From Chloroflexota bacterium (GTDB lineage: Bacteria; Chloroflexota; Dehalococcoidia; GIF9; AB-539-J10), in NCBI GenBank assembly GCA_015222295.1, contig JADFUZ010000044.1, positions 1 through 13,770 of the forward strand: a stretch of DNA of 13,770 bases, read 5' to 3'. The notes beneath the pieces are model-generated. The model was not told the DNA's origin. It worked only from the letters and a program-made list of their open reading frames with translations, and did not search any database. The position numbers and the translations under genes are program-made. This document shows, one piece after another, positions 13,613 through 13,770 of this stretch. Each line of letters starts with the position of its first letter. Position 1 is the stretch's first letter.

Positions 13613-13770
13613 TGAGTCTTCGTCTCAATGTAGTCAACTGCCTCTTGAACGGTCGCCAGTTTGCCTGCATCCTCATCCGGGATCTCAATCTTGAAGGTTT
13701 CTTCCACTGCTGTAAGCAACTCAATGATGTCCAGGCTATCGGCACCAAAATCATCAACGAACGATGCCTC
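13609..13770 (-). CDS. acpP: Acyl carrier protein, C-terminal part
   Basis: Partial: the gene enters from the right edge. The visible 53 residues, about two thirds of a normal 75-80 residue ACP, begin EASFVDDFGADSLDIIELL. Serine 12 of the fragment, in the GADSLD motif, is the site that receives 4'-phosphopantetheine. Then come AVEETFKIEIPDEDAGKL and TVQEAVDYIETKTQ, the standard helix II to IV pattern. The stop TGA (13611-13609) overlaps the fabF ATG, so the two are translationally coupled. Acidic, cytoplasmic, carrier of growing acyl chains. The start, promoter and any upstream fab genes are outside the window. Confidence 0.95.
   Translation of the reverse strand, partial: EASFVDDFGADSLDIIELLTAVEETFKIEIPDEDAGKLATVQEAVDYIETKTQ

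Overview
The window (about 55% GC by eye) is gene-dense bacterial chromosome with no phage, transposon or CRISPR content. The mix suggests an anaerobic or facultatively anaerobic bacterium, most likely Chloroflexota (Dehalococcoidia-like). The evidence is a ferredoxin-dependent indolepyruvate oxidoreductase, a TRAP transporter, Gram-positive-style lipoproteins, a CcdA/TlpA thiol pair, DegV, and small membrane proteins of a kind seen in that phylum. The phylum call is an inference from gene content and is not proven by the sequence.

Layout. (1) 1-3564, minus strand: dctP, dctQ and dctM (a complete TRAP transporter), then the N-terminal third of an AMP-forming acyl-CoA ligase that runs off the left edge. 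(2) 3565-3959: gap with a weak promoter and two interrupted palindromes. (3) 3960-7553, minus: iorA, iorB and a class I/II aminotransferase with overlapping ends, read from a probable extended -10 promoter that would give a leaderless iorA mRNA. (4) 7554-7878: gap with a doubtful small plus-strand reading frame. (5) 7879-9119, minus: a four-helix membrane protein of unknown function and an isoprenylcysteine-methyltransferase-like membrane protein. (6) 9120-9800: a divergent promoter region, a 17-bp palindrome, and a plus-strand GyrI-like ligand-binding protein whose reading frame is cut by TAG at codon 12. (7) tRNA-Ala(TGC) on the minus strand with its promoter. (8) 10216-12329, plus: ccdA, a TlpA/ResA-like thioredoxin lipoprotein and degV. 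(9) 12368-13770, minus: fabF and the C-terminal part of acpP, with overlapping stop and start.

How the genes may work together. IorAB interconverts aryl-pyruvates and aryl-acetyl-CoA with ferredoxin, and the aminotransferase next to it would interconvert aryl-pyruvates and aromatic amino acids. The neighbouring TRAP transporter (carboxylate import) and acyl-CoA ligase (carboxylate activation) could complete a route from external aryl-acetate to aromatic amino acids, or the reverse fermentative route. CcdA passes electrons across the membrane to the TlpA-like protein. AcpP and FabF are core fatty-acid synthesis.

I do not see a clearly new biological system. The observations most worth checking are the in-frame TAG in the GyrI-like gene, the apparent ATT start of dctM, the leaderless iorA promoter, and the IOR/TRAP/ligase neighbourhood.
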